This document shows, in pieces, positions 26,238-35,295 of a stretch of DNA of 64,000 nucleotides (its first letter is position 1; every line of letters begins with the position of its first letter). Location: assembly GCA_035628915.1 (NCBI GenBank), contig DASPIW010000022.1:116296-180295 (forward strand). Reading direction: 5' to 3'. The notes beneath the pieces were generated by a model that worked only from the letters and a program-made list of their open reading frames with translations, ran no database searches and had not been told where the DNA came from. The stretch is from JARBUG01 sp035628915 (lineage in GTDB: Bacteria; Bacillota; Sulfobacillia; Symbiobacteriales; Symbiobacteriaceae). A program made the translations under genes and the position numbers.

Positions 26238-27344
26238 CTATGCGTATGCCAGATTGCGGCCGGTTTCCGGGTGGAAGAGCATCAGTTCGCCGGCATCGAG
26301 ACCCAGCGTGACGGGCGCGTTCACGGGCAGTGCCTGGTCCTTGTCCAGCAAGGCCACCAGCCGGTTCTGCCCGGCCGTTACCGTGAGGATGCCCTTGGTG
26401 CCGAACCGCTCGAAGGCATAAACATGTCCGTGGACCTGCGGACGTCCGTCGTCAGTCGCCAGTTCGGCGTGAATGGGCCGGACCCCTAGCGTGACGCTGG
26501 CGGTGGGCAGCGCTCTTACAGCCGCCTTCAGCTGTGCCGGAACCGGGAGGGAGATCAATCCGTCCTCGGAAGCGACCTTGAGCTCAGTCCCCTCCGCTTT
26601 GACCGTTGCCGCTACAAGGTTGATCTCGGGCTGACCGAGGGCAGCAGCGACAAAGGTGTTGGCGGGGCGGCCGAAAACTTCGTCGCGCGTGCCCAGCTGC
26701 TCGAGCTTCCCGTGGTTGATCACGGCGACCCGGTCGGCGAGCGCCAGCGCTTCCAGGTAGTCATGCGTAACGTAAAGCGTCGTCGTGTTGAGGACCGACT
26801 GCAACGCTTTCAGTTCCGTCCGCATGTGGTGACGAAGCTTGGCGTCCAGATGCGACAGCGGCTCGTCCAGAAGCAGCACGCGCGGGTTGCGCACCATGGC
26901 GCGCCCCAGGGATGTCCGCTGCTTCTGCCCGTTGCTGATTTCACCGGGCTTATGCTCCAGGACATGGGTGATTCCGAGGATCTCAGCGACCTTTTTGACC
27001 TTCTGGTCGATCTCCTGCGCCGACAGTTTCCGCCCCGGCGCCTGCAACGGGAACGCGATGTTTTCGTAGACAGTCCTGTTGGGGTACAGCGCATAGCTTT
27101 CGAAGGCCATGGCGACGTTGCGCTGATTTGCCTCCAGATGACCAACCGGCTCGCCGTCGAAAAAGACTTCACCGGCGGTCGGCTCAATGACACCGGCAAC
27201 CAGGTTGAGAAGCGTCGTCTTGCCGGCACCGGATGGACCCAGGATGACCAGGAACTCGCGGTCCTTCACATCAAGCGAGATATTGTCCAGTGCCTGTGTT
27301 TTCCCGTATTTCTTGCTGACGCCGGCCAGTGTGACCCGAGCCAC
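26238..27344 (-). CDS. ABC sugar/polyol importer ATPase, first subunit (MalK/UgpC type)
   Basis: The 368-residue protein has Walker A GPSGAGKTT (36-44), a variant signature EISNGQKQRTSLGRAM in place of LSGGQ, Walker B VLLLDEPLSHLDA, H-loop VTHDYLEALAL and a C-terminal OB domain. As in its partner, the Q-loop has Glu (MAFESYALYPN, Glu82). Signature and Q-loop differences between the two ATPases suggest unequal sites in a heterodimer. It follows the permease genes in the same operon. ATG has GGAGGGAACGCC upstream. Confidence 0.92.
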   Translation of the reverse strand: MARVTLAGVSKKYGKTQALDNISLDVKDREFLVILGPSGAGKTTLLNLVAGVIEPTAGEVFFDGEPVGHLEANQRNVAMAFESYALYPNRTVYENIAFPLQAPGRKLSAQEIDQKVKKVAEILGITHVLEHKPGEISNGQKQRTSLGRAMVRNPRVLLLDEPLSHLDAKLRHHMRTELKALQSVLNTTTLYVTHDYLEALALADRVAVINHGKLEQLGTRDEVFGRPANTFVAAALGQPEINLVAATVKAEGTELKVASEDGLISLPVPAQLKAAVRALPTASVTLGVRPIHAELATDDGRPQVHGHVYAFERFGTKGILTVTAGQNRLVALLDKDQALPVNAPVTLGLDAGELMLFHPETGRNLAYA

Positions 27345-27376
27345 GGCGTTCCCTCCTTGACATGGAAGAACGTTCT

Positions 27377-28240
27377 TTAGCCCTTGACTGCACCAAAGCT
27401 GAGGCCGCGAATCAAATACTTCTGGATGCCGAGCGCCAGCAGTACTTCCGGCAACGCCGCAATAACGCTGGCCGCGGCCATTTCACCGTAACGGGCCTGC
27501 TCAGCGGCCAGGAACGAGAGGGCCGACACCGTAACGGTGTTGGTCTGGGCGCCGCCCAGCAGCATCGCAAAGACGAAGTTGTTCCAGGCGAAAATAAACG
27601 CGAGCAGGGAAGCAGCCGCGATGCCGGGGCTCACCAGCGGGAGGAGAACCTTAAAGAAAACGTGCCACCAGGAGTAGCCGTCCACCTGAGCCGCATACTC
27701 CAGTTCGGGCGGAATGTCCTCGAAGTATCCGCGCACCACCCAGATAATCAGGGGCATGCAGATCAACTGATATACCCAGATCAACCCGGTGTAGGTGTTG
27801 TAGAGCCCGAGCTTGTGATAGATGATAAACAACGGAATGATCACCAGGAGCTCGGGGGCGAAGCGGAGAGACAGGAAGGTAAAGGCGAGGTCGTTCTTTC
27901 CCTTGAAGTCGAACCGGGCCAGCGCATAGGCCGCGGGAACGCCCACCACCAGAGAGATCAGCACGGCCGTTACCGAAATGATCAGGCTGTTGATGAAGGA
28001 CCCACCGAAATCGGTCCGAATGGCACCGGTTCCGCCCGCTACATTCTGACCGAAGAGAACGGTCATGTAGTTGTCCAGCGTTGGGCTGAAAATGAAACGG
28101 GTCGTGAAGATCTCGCTTTGACGTTTTAGCGAGACGACGATCATCCAGAGAATGGGAAAGAGCGAAAAGACAAAGTAGGCGAGGATCAGAATGGAACTGA
28201 TCCCCGTTTGCAGGCGGCGCCGAACCGCGTTGCTAGCCAT
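27377..28240 (-). CDS. ABC importer permease (MalG type)
   Basis: The 287-residue protein has six membrane helices and the EAA loop AAQVDGYSWWHVFFKVLLP, which docks to the ATPases. It is the smaller CUT1 permease and pairs with the next upstream gene. GGAGG lies 6 bases before the ATG. It is located between the first permease and the two ATPase genes. Confidence 0.92.
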   Translation of the reverse strand: MASNAVRRRLQTGISSILILAYFVFSLFPILWMIVVSLKRQSEIFTTRFIFSPTLDNYMTVLFGQNVAGGTGAIRTDFGGSFINSLIISVTAVLISLVVGVPAAYALARFDFKGKNDLAFTFLSLRFAPELLVIIPLFIIYHKLGLYNTYTGLIWVYQLICMPLIIWVVRGYFEDIPPELEYAAQVDGYSWWHVFFKVLLPLVSPGIAAASLLAFIFAWNNFVFAMLLGGAQTNTVTVSALSFLAAEQARYGEMAAASVIAALPEVLLALGIQKYLIRGLSFGAVKG

Positions 28241-28262
28241 GTCTGCCCTCCTATACTGGGTG

Positions 28263-29198
28263 TTATTGACCGACAGCTCGCTTCTGCGCCTTGCCCCAAT
28301 ACGCCGACAGTACCTGGCTGATGATGTACACGATCAGCCAGAGGATGATCATATACGCCAGGCCGTAAGCAAGGTTGAGGTATAGGAAGCCATTAAAGTA
28401 GGCCTGGAGGGAGAAGTTCATGAGCGAATCTCCCGGGCCGCCTCCGGTCATCGCATAGATGATGTCGAACATCTTCAGCGAGTCGATCAGGCGGAACATG
28501 AGGCAGACCATCATGTAGGGCATGAGCATCGGAAGGGTCAGGGTCTTGAAAGTGAACCAGGCCGAACCGCCGTCCAGGGTGGCCGCTTCATAGGGGGCCC
28601 GCGGCAGGGACCGCAGACCGGCCAGCAGCAGGAGACCGACAAACGGGGTGAAGATCCAGACGTCCACCAGCACGACCGACATCATGGCTGTCTTCTGCGA
28701 AGCAGCCCAGGGGAAGTCCTTGATCCCGATTTTGCTGAGGTAATAATTCAGAATGCCCACGCTCGGGCTCATCATCAGCTTCCAGATAAGCGTCCCGATC
28801 ACGGGTGAGATCATCAGGGGGAAGATCAGTACATACCGGAGCGCCTTGGCCAGCCAGTGCTCCTGATTGAGCAGCAGGGCGATTCCGAGTCCGAGCAGCA
28901 TCTCGACGGCAACCGCCCCCAGCGCGTACCGGACGGTTACGGAGACTGCGTTCCAGAAAGAGGGATCCTGCAGGATGATCCGATAGTTCTTGAAGGCGAT
29001 AAACTCAAACGTGGGCCGCGTCAGGCTGTAGTTTGTGAACGAATACCAGACCGCCGTAAGGAAGGGATACATGATCCCGATGGTAAGGAGGAATGCCGGC
29101 GCAATAATCAGGTACGGCCTCCACTTTCGCCACCGGTTGACCTTGCGCGGCGTGGCTGGCATGTTCAACGGAATGGTAGGGTCAGCGTGGTTGCTCAC
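28263..29198 (-). CDS. ABC importer permease (MalF/UgpA type)
   Basis: The 311-residue permease has a cytoplasmic N-terminus, six or so helices (first about residues 29-51) and the EAA loop YEAATLDGGSAWFTFKTLTLP. It forms the channel with the MalG-type partner. The start is GTG at 29198 with GGGAGG upstream. A strong hairpin separates it from the binding-protein gene, a common device for making binding protein in excess. Confidence 0.92.
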   Translation of the reverse strand: MSNHADPTIPLNMPATPRKVNRWRKWRPYLIIAPAFLLTIGIMYPFLTAVWYSFTNYSLTRPTFEFIAFKNYRIILQDPSFWNAVSVTVRYALGAVAVEMLLGLGIALLLNQEHWLAKALRYVLIFPLMISPVIGTLIWKLMMSPSVGILNYYLSKIGIKDFPWAASQKTAMMSVVLVDVWIFTPFVGLLLLAGLRSLPRAPYEAATLDGGSAWFTFKTLTLPMLMPYMMVCLMFRLIDSLKMFDIIYAMTGGGPGDSLMNFSLQAYFNGFLYLNLAYGLAYMIILWLIVYIISQVLSAYWGKAQKRAVGQ

Positions 29199-29251
29199 AG
29201 TCCGTGCCTCCCGCGTAGATTCGCTGGGAACAGGCTGGCTGGAAGAGAGAG

Positions 29252-29288
29252 GGGCCCAGAGCGAGTCTGACGGACCCGCTCTGGGCCC
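29252..29288 (-). terminator. Attenuating terminator between binding-protein and permease genes
   Basis: GGGCCCAGAGCG (29252-29263) pairs perfectly with CGCTCTGGGCCC (29277-29288) around a 13-base loop, directly after the binding-protein stop. It probably lowers transcription into the permease genes and protects the upstream mRNA. Confidence 0.7.
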
Positions 29289-29295
29289 TACGTCT

Positions 29296-30717
29296 CTACT
29301 TCTTGAGACCGGCCTGATCCATCATGGAGTTGATCTTCTTGGTCAGATCAGCCATGGCTTGCTTAGTGTCCTTGCCACCCACGATATCCTGGAGCGTTGC
29401 GGCCCATTCCGTCGTGGTCTCGAAGAACTTCGGCTGGGGAGTAAAGTGAATCGTCACGCCGTTGATGATCGTCTGGAAGGTCTCATAGTAGCCAGGCTTC
29501 GTGGCCAGCTTCTTCTTGAAGTCGGCGTTTTCCCAGACCGACTTACGGGCCGGGTCAACGGTACCAGCCTGGAGAGCACCCTGCAGGTCGATCTCCTTGG
29601 ACGTCGCCCACTGCATGAACAGCCAGGTGGCGTCCTTCTTGGTGGACTTGGAGTTCATCGCCAGAGACCAGATCCAGAGGTTGGCGCCAACCTGACCGCT
29701 GTGGCCCTCGGGCACGGGCGGCGGGGCCCAGGCGATCTTGTTCTGGCCGGCGAGCGGGGAGCCGCCCTCGACATCCTGGAAGTAGCCGAGAATGTCGGCG
29801 TCGAGCAGCATGGCAGCCTTACCGGCGCCGAAGTCCGAACCGGCTTCGTACCAGGTATACTGCGACCAGGCCTTGGGGCCGGCTTCCTTGATCATTTTGG
29901 CCCAGAGGTCGGTCATGGCGACGCCCTTGTCAGAGCCGCCGGTGAACTCGAGCTTGTCGTTGAAGTCCTTGGCGCCATAGTTTGCGAAGGTGGTCATGTA
30001 GCCGGGATGGATGGTGCCCCAGTTACGGCTGCCGCGCACCGCGATGCCGGCGATGCCGGAACCGTCGATGTTGTTCAGCTTCTTGGCGGTCTCATACAGC
30101 TCGGGCATGGTCTTGGGAACCTTGATGTTGTGCTTCTCGAACAGGTCCTTCCGGTACATCAGGACGTTTGTCTCGAACGCCATCGGGATGGCCCACTGGT
30201 GGCCGGTGCCAACGGCCTCGCCGGCCTTGAGGCTCCACCGCAGAGCGCCCATGATGTTCGGATAGAAGTCGTTGAAGTCCCAGTCCGGGCTGGTGAGGGA
30301 CTTGTTGTTGATGAAGTCCTCAAGCGGCTGCATGTATCCGGGCGGGGCATACTGCCATACCTGGTAGGCGCCGGTCATGAAAGCGTCAACCGTGCCGCTG
30401 CCGCTGGAGAGGCTGACCGTAACCTTGTCGAAGTAGTTCTGCTCGGGAATGACCTCGTATGTAACCTTGATGCCGGTCATGCTCTCGAACTGCGGAAGGT
30501 TCTTAATGACCCATTCGGCGTAAGGATGCTTGTTCAGGAGCACGTGGATGGACTTTCCGCTTTCGCGCTTCCAGTCGAACTCACCGGTTGCCGCCGCGGC
30601 GGGGGCCTGCTTGGTATCCTTGGCAGGGTCGGTTTTCGTCACCGTCGAACCGGAACAGCCTGCGAGTACGAGCATGATCAGTGCCAGTCCCAGACCAATG
30701 ATTCGGCGCCCCTTCAT
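29296..30717 (-). CDS. Extracellular solute-binding lipoprotein of the ABC importer
   Basis: The 473-residue family 1-type binding protein begins with the lipoprotein signal LGLALIMLVLAGCSGS and continues with a mature domain (KSIHVLLNKHPYAEWVIKNL; later AAMLLDADILGYFQDV). It captures sugar or polyol outside the membrane for the MalF/MalG-type permeases. Start 30717 follows GAGGAGG; a longer frame to 30801 would place the signal peptide internally. It is the first structural gene after the SorC regulator, with which it shares direction. Confidence 0.92.
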   Translation of the reverse strand: MKGRRIIGLGLALIMLVLAGCSGSTVTKTDPAKDTKQAPAAAATGEFDWKRESGKSIHVLLNKHPYAEWVIKNLPQFESMTGIKVTYEVIPEQNYFDKVTVSLSSGSGTVDAFMTGAYQVWQYAPPGYMQPLEDFINNKSLTSPDWDFNDFYPNIMGALRWSLKAGEAVGTGHQWAIPMAFETNVLMYRKDLFEKHNIKVPKTMPELYETAKKLNNIDGSGIAGIAVRGSRNWGTIHPGYMTTFANYGAKDFNDKLEFTGGSDKGVAMTDLWAKMIKEAGPKAWSQYTWYEAGSDFGAGKAAMLLDADILGYFQDVEGGSPLAGQNKIAWAPPPVPEGHSGQVGANLWIWSLAMNSKSTKKDATWLFMQWATSKEIDLQGALQAGTVDPARKSVWENADFKKKLATKPGYYETFQTIINGVTIHFTPQPKFFETTTEWAATLQDIVGGKDTKQAMADLTKKINSMMDQAGLKK

Positions 30718-30819
30718 TCCCGTGTGACCTCCTCGTGATGTTGAATCGATACTGCGGCGAGAACTTTGTATGTTGTCGAATGGACCTGGTACCACCTCCA
30801 TGAGGGTCTTATCCTATGT

Positions 30820-30853
30820 CCGCCTTCCGGCTCTGTCGGGAGCCAAAAGGCGG
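30820..30853 (-). terminator. Terminator after the SorC regulator gene
   Basis: Two 14-base arms (30820-30833 and 30840-30853) pair with two G-T wobbles around a 6-base loop, beginning right at the regulator stop. It implies a separate promoter for the importer operon in 30718-30819. Confidence 0.6.
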
Positions 30854-31795
30854 TCACGGGTTCCCATCTACGAGTACCGATCGGGCGGTAGCCTCATCCG
30901 TGACGAGGACGTCGGCCCAACCCCCCCGGAGAGCTGCACGGATCGCATTGGCTTTTTCCAATCCATGTGCGACGGCAATCAGGGTTGGGATTCGATCGAG
31001 ATCTGCGATGCTGATGCCAACCGTACGGTCTGCCAGCGATGTGTTGCATGGCTTTCCGTCGGCATCGTAGAACTGGCAGCAGACTTCGCCTATTGCACCA
31101 GCCTGCTTCAGTTCTGCGATCGCTTCGGCGGGAAGGATTGACATGAGAGCAGATGGGTGGCGTGGATCCAGGGCACCGATTCCCACCACCGCTACGGTAG
31201 CCCGTCTGCCCAGGGCAAGGATCTCCCTGATCGAGCGGTCCTGCACCAGGAGTTCCCGTGCGTGTTCCTTCTGGACAAGTACGGGAGCATACAGGAAATA
31301 CGGCCTTCCACCCACGGCATCCGCCATGCGCTGTACCAGGACATTTGCCTGGTGGGCGCCGGGGAGAAGTTCGAGACCGCCCATCAACTGCACGACGGCA
31401 ACGTCGTCCAGGGGATCTGAATCGTAGGCCTGTACCACTTCACAAAGCGTGGAGCCCCAGCTAAGACCAACTACCTCGCCGTTGCGTATAAGCGTCTTGA
31501 GGTAGAACGCGGCTGCCCGCCCTACCAGCACCTGCCCACCCTCAGGAGAATTCGTGTTCGACACGACCACGGCGTCGCGCAGGTGAAAGCGTCTCTTGAG
31601 CGTTTCCTGCAGTTGGTGGTTCGTCGAGTAAGGGTAGGTAAGCTCAATCCGCACGATGCCTAACTCACGGCAGCGCTTCAGAGACCGGGATACGTTCGGG
31701 CGGGAAAGACCAAACCGTTCCGCGATCTGAACTTGGGTTGCATCCTCGATGTAGTACATCCGTGCAATTTGGTACAGTGTCTCCCTCTCATTCAT
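30854..31795 (-). CDS. SorC/DeoR-like family sugar-binding transcriptional regulator (EryD-like)
   Basis: The 313-residue protein has an N-terminal helix-turn-helix (ATQVQIAERFGLSRPNVSRS, about residues 17-36) and a C-terminal sugar-phosphate-sensing domain of the SorC family (LSWGSTLCEVVQAY, VVGIGALDPRHPS, CCQFYDADGKP). Members such as SorC, DeoR of B. subtilis and EryD control polyol and sugar operons in response to a phosphorylated intermediate. ATG 31795 has GGGTGG upstream. A strong promoter with an overlapping 9-bp inverted repeat lies just upstream, so autoregulation is likely. It probably controls the importer and catabolic genes downstream. Confidence 0.9.
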   Translation of the reverse strand: MNERETLYQIARMYYIEDATQVQIAERFGLSRPNVSRSLKRCRELGIVRIELTYPYSTNHQLQETLKRRFHLRDAVVVSNTNSPEGGQVLVGRAAAFYLKTLIRNGEVVGLSWGSTLCEVVQAYDSDPLDDVAVVQLMGGLELLPGAHQANVLVQRMADAVGGRPYFLYAPVLVQKEHARELLVQDRSIREILALGRRATVAVVGIGALDPRHPSALMSILPAEAIAELKQAGAIGEVCCQFYDADGKPCNTSLADRTVGISIADLDRIPTLIAVAHGLEKANAIRAALRGGWADVLVTDEATARSVLVDGNP

Positions 31796-31819
31796 CGTGT
31801 CCACCCTGCGCCTTTGTGC

Positions 31820-31874
31820 AGTATTCGAAATTCTGTTCACCTCGAATACTAAGTCGGCAATTCATACGTGTCAA
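31820..31874 (-). promoter_or_regulatory. Promoter of the SorC regulator with overlapping inverted-repeat operator
   Basis: Read leftwards: -35 TTGACA (31869-31874), 17-base spacer, -10 TAGTAT (31846-31851). AGTATTCGA (31820-31828) and TCGAATACT (31842-31850) form a perfect 9-bp inverted repeat with a 13-base spacer overlapping the -10 box. TTCGAATA recurs at 31888-31895. These are strong operator candidates for the SorC protein. Confidence 0.7.
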
Positions 31875-31972
31875 CAATAAAAACAGCTTCGAATATTTTC
31901 GGTGACTGAGTATTTAATATCACATTTGTTACTTTTGTCGGTTTGCGCACGCACGCCTGGATCGAAGGAAAA

Positions 31973-31999
31973 GCCCCGCAAGCCTTTTGGCCTGCGGGG
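31973..31999 (-). terminator. Terminator after the SDR gene
   Basis: On the leftward strand CCCCGCAGGCC, an AAAA loop and GGCTTGCGGGG are followed by CTTTTCC. It lies 10 bases beyond the SDR stop and ends the kinase-SDR transcript. Confidence 0.8.
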
Positions 32000-32009
32000 T
32001 TTCTGTTCC

Positions 32010-32768
32010 CTATCCCATCACAATTCCACCGTTGACGTGGGTGTTTTCACCCGTAACGTAGCTCGCTGCGTCAGATGCGAGAAAGACGACGGCGCCGGCC
32101 ATTTCGGCCGGGTCGGCCAATCGCCCCAGGGGCGTCTGAGCCAACCACTCTTCCGCGCGCCCGTTCATTCGTGCGCCCAGCATGTCGGTAAGCACGCGCC
32201 CGGGCGAAACGGTGTTTACCGTAATGCCCAGCGGCCCCAGCTCCCGGGCCAGCGACCAGGAGAATCCGAGGACTCCCGCTTTGGCGGCGGCGTAGTGTGC
32301 ATGCCTGGCCGATCCGACGAAAGCAGCCTGGGAGGTCACGCTGATGATCCTGCCGAAACGCTGCCGGGTCATGTACGGAATCACGGCCCGGCAGCAGAGG
32401 AATACCCCCGTAAGATTGACCGCCACGGTTTCATGCCACTGCTGATCCGTCATATCGGCCACCGTCGCGTCGGTCATGATTCCGGCATTGTTGACAAGAA
32501 TGTCGATCCGCCTGAACCGATCTGCCACCTGGGCGACCATGTCCGCCACCTGCGCGGCGTCGGACACATCGGCCCGAAGGGCCATCGCCTGGGCCCGGCC
32601 TGACCGGATCTGCGCTGCAACCTCCTCTGCCGCGCCCGGCTGAGTCGCGTAATTGACCACTACGTTGGCCCCGGCGGCCCCCAGGGCTAGGCAGATTGCC
32701 CGTCCGATGCCCCGGGATCCGCCAGTAACGATCGCCGTTCGGTCCTTGAGAGTGAACAGGTTCTTCAC
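32010..32768 (-). CDS. Short-chain dehydrogenase/reductase (FabG-like fold), probable polyol dehydrogenase
   Basis: The 252-residue enzyme has the cofactor motif TGGSRGIG, LVNNAG, the catalytic Ser in SVTSQAAF and the YAAAK Tyr-Lys pair, and a C-terminal NGGIVMG. It is a classical SDR. Its GTG start overlaps the upstream XylB-like kinase stop by 4 bases (GTGA). Polyol-to-ketose oxidation feeding that kinase is the most economical role; the substrate is not readable from sequence. Confidence 0.88.
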   Translation of the reverse strand: MKNLFTLKDRTAIVTGGSRGIGRAICLALGAAGANVVVNYATQPGAAEEVAAQIRSGRAQAMALRADVSDAAQVADMVAQVADRFRRIDILVNNAGIMTDATVADMTDQQWHETVAVNLTGVFLCCRAVIPYMTRQRFGRIISVTSQAAFVGSARHAHYAAAKAGVLGFSWSLARELGPLGITVNTVSPGRVLTDMLGARMNGRAEEWLAQTPLGRLADPAEMAGAVVFLASDAASYVTGENTHVNGGIVMG

Positions 32769-34288
32769 CGCTGCTGCACCTCCGCCAGCCGATCAAAGTC
32801 GGGCCGCAAGTGCTCGTAAATGCTGCGGTAGACCCGGTAGACCTCGCGGTAGCGGTCATGAGCCTCGGGATTCGGCTCAAACCGGTGGGAGACCGTAACG
32901 GTCGACCGGACCGGGGTTTTCAGGTCTGGGTAAATGCCGACACCCCTGCCTGCCAGAACCGCATCGCCAAACGGGGCGCCCACGGCCGTGCGCGGTAACA
33001 GAACCGGGCGCCCAAGCACGTCGGCCTTGATCTGGCACCAGAGCGGGCTGCGGGCGCCGCCGCCCACCGAGCGCAGATCCCTGACCTCCACACCCACCCC
33101 CTCTGCAGCCTCAATGTTGTGCGCCAGCGCAAAGACACTGCCCTCCAGTACGGCACGCACCAGGTCAGCCCGAGTCGTGGCCATGGAGAGTCCGGCGAAG
33201 ACCCCCCTGGCGTTGGTATTCCAAATGGGCGCCCGTTCGCCGGCCATGTAAGGCAGGAAAATCACCCCGTTGGCCCCGGGAGGCACCGCTCCGGCAGAGC
33301 TCGTCAGCATGTCGTACGGATCCGTCCCCAGTTCCCGGGCAGCTGCCACTTCAGCGGCGCCGAGCTGATCGCGAAACCAGCGCAGGCTAGCGCCGGTCGT
33401 GCTCATGGCCCCGAAGAGCAGGTAAGTGTCGGGCAAGGCATGCCGCGATGCAGTCAGGTCCGGACTGAACCGGGGGGTCCCTACTGGCAGAATCAATACC
33501 GTAGAGGTCCCCGTCATCTCGGCCGCCTCACCCGGATCCAATACACCGGCCTCAAGCGCAGCTGCTACGCCGTCCACCGCACCCGCAACGACAGGAATAC
33601 CTACGGGCAGCCCGGTCTCTGCCGCAGCGGCAGCGGTCACCCGACCGATCACATCAGTGCACTCGCTGACCGGTGGGAGCAGGGCTGGGTCGACGCCCAT
33701 CGCCACCAGCAGTTCCGTCGACCAGCAGTCTCGCGCAATGTCAAACAGCTGGGTCAGGGCGCAATGCGACAGATCGATGGAGAGCTCGCCGGTCAGACGG
33801 AGGTTGACATACCCGTTAGCCTGCAACAGGCACCGGGTATGGGCATACAGTTCCGGTTCAGTCTGCTTGAACCAGAGAAGCTCCGACGCCATATAGTACG
33901 GGTCCGTGCGATTCCCGGTGATCGACCGGATGCGTTCTTCACCAACCTCACGGCGGAGCCATTCACACTGACTTTCGGACCGCCGATCCATCCAGATCAG
34001 GGCCGGACGGACAGGCTTAAGGCTCCGGTCGACCGGCAGCATGGTTGGCGCCTGTGAGCTGACGCCGATGGCAACGATGTTGGCAACCTTCCCAATATCG
34101 CCCGTCATCCTGCGCATGGTATGGCAAAAGGCGCGCCACCAGTCGTCCGGATCCTGCTCGGCCCATCCTGTAGCCGGATGCCTGGTTGGGTACTCTGCAT
34201 CGGCCTGCCACAAGCGGCGGCCGTGAAAGTCGAATAAGACAGACTTCAGAGCTGTCGTACCGATGTCCACACCGAGCAGCGCATCCAA
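32765..34288 (-). CDS. FGGY-family kinase (xylulokinase XylB-like)
   Basis: The 507-residue kinase has ALLGVDIGTTALKSVLFD, GWAEQDPDDWW, ALIWMDRRSE, GTSTVLILPVG and the C-terminal VGGGARSPLWCQIKADVLG, typical of XylB/GntK-like FGGY kinases. The TTG at 34288 is preferred because AGAGGGGG lies 6 bases upstream, whereas ATGs at 34309 and 34306 have no site. It is translationally coupled to the SDR and diverges from the DeoR gene. A ketose made by the SDR is a likely substrate. Confidence 0.85.
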   Translation of the reverse strand: MDALLGVDIGTTALKSVLFDFHGRRLWQADAEYPTRHPATGWAEQDPDDWWRAFCHTMRRMTGDIGKVANIVAIGVSSQAPTMLPVDRSLKPVRPALIWMDRRSESQCEWLRREVGEERIRSITGNRTDPYYMASELLWFKQTEPELYAHTRCLLQANGYVNLRLTGELSIDLSHCALTQLFDIARDCWSTELLVAMGVDPALLPPVSECTDVIGRVTAAAAAETGLPVGIPVVAGAVDGVAAALEAGVLDPGEAAEMTGTSTVLILPVGTPRFSPDLTASRHALPDTYLLFGAMSTTGASLRWFRDQLGAAEVAAARELGTDPYDMLTSSAGAVPPGANGVIFLPYMAGERAPIWNTNARGVFAGLSMATTRADLVRAVLEGSVFALAHNIEAAEGVGVEVRDLRSVGGGARSPLWCQIKADVLGRPVLLPRTAVGAPFGDAVLAGRGVGIYPDLKTPVRSTVTVSHRFEPNPEAHDRYREVYRVYRSIYEHLRPDFDRLAEVQQR

Positions 34289-34491
34289 AAGCGGTCCCCC
34301 TCTCATCATGCAAGGAGCGATGGTCGTGCACCACCGTTCTTACCTGCATGGTAATCGGGCATATACACATTTGCAACGGCAACTCTCTCGTTTTGCACAT
34401 TTCAGTGATCACCTCTTGACGTGCCGATTTCGAATAGCCATGCTCATAATTGTTTGGTCCTGCTCGTTTCGTCTACGAGGGTGGTGTTCAA
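34289..34491. promoter_or_regulatory. Divergent control region between XylB-like kinase and DeoR genes
   Basis: The region carries TTTGCAA (34370-34376) and TTTTGCACA (34391-34399), similar to TTTTGTGCAAAA upstream of the AraM operon, as candidate DeoR sites. ATTTCGAATA (34427-34436) is the exact reverse complement of TATTCGAAAT in the SorC operator (31822-31831). TTGACG at 34417 is a possible -35. Clear promoter pairs were not resolved on either strand. Confidence 0.5.
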
Positions 34492-35253
34492 GTGCTTGCT
34501 TTTGAGCGGAAGTTGCGGATTGTTGAGTTGGTCAAAAAAAGCCGAGTCATGAGTGTGTCAAACCTGGCCGGCGAATTCCACGTTTCCGAGGCCACAATCC
34601 GGCGTGATCTCGCTGAGATTGAGACCGAAGGGTTTCTGCGCCGCACGCGCGGCGGCGTGATTGTCGACCGGGGCGCCAATATGGAGCCCTCCTTCTCGCA
34701 GCGGTACGGGCAAGAACACGAGCAAAAACTCCGCATTGCTGCCAAAGCAGCAGAATTGGTCGAAAGCGGAGACCACATTGCCCTCGACTCCGGCACCACT
34801 ACGATCCACATCGCAAGGCAACTCGTTAATGCCCAAAACGTTACGGTAGTGACCAATGACATTAACGTCGCCGCTGAACTATGTGATGCTCCGGGAGTCA
34901 CCGTGATCGTTACCGGCGGTGTACTATTCAGGTCAAGCTTTATGCTTAACGGCTTTATTACCGACCAGGTCCTTGAGCACATTCACATCCAAAAAGCCTT
35001 TATTACTGCCCCCGCCATTCACCCCAAGCACGGCATTACCCACGGCCTGGCTGAGTTGATCTCTGCCAAGCAGGCCATGATCAGAGCGGCTCAGGAGGTG
35101 ATCGCCGTCATGGATGATACCAAGCTGGGAAAGGTCACCTTGCATTCGGTGGCGCCGATCGGTGCGGTCCACAGCCTGATCACCGGTGCCGAGGCGTCAG
35201 AATCACAGCTTCGGCAGTTCCGTGATGCCGGCGTTTTGGTGATTACGGCATGA
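34492..35253 (+). CDS. DeoR family transcriptional regulator
   Basis: The 253-residue protein has a DeoR helix-turn-helix (MSVSNLAGEFHVSEATIRRD) followed by EGFLRRTRGGVIVD, and a C-terminal phosphosugar-sensing domain (ALDSGTTTIHIARQL, VTNDINVAAEL, VIVTGGVLFRSSFMLNG). Such proteins repress sugar operons until a phosphorylated intermediate binds. GTG 34492 follows GAGGGTGG. It diverges from the kinase-SDR pair and precedes the AraM-like operon, so both are likely targets. Confidence 0.9.
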   Translation: MLAFERKLRIVELVKKSRVMSVSNLAGEFHVSEATIRRDLAEIETEGFLRRTRGGVIVDRGANMEPSFSQRYGQEHEQKLRIAAKAAELVESGDHIALDSGTTTIHIARQLVNAQNVTVVTNDINVAAELCDAPGVTVIVTGGVLFRSSFMLNGFITDQVLEHIHIQKAFITAPAIHPKHGITHGLAELISAKQAMIRAAQEVIAVMDDTKLGKVTLHSVAPIGAVHSLITGAEASESQLRQFRDAGVLVITA

Positions 35254-35295
35254 CGAGCCCACGGCCGTCCTACGCAATCAGATTGTGCGCGTATC

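Noticed and set aside
29035..30738. 567-codon plus-strand frame opposite the binding-protein gene
   Set aside because: The minus-strand lipoprotein has a full signal, lipobox and operon context; the plus frame is a shadow.
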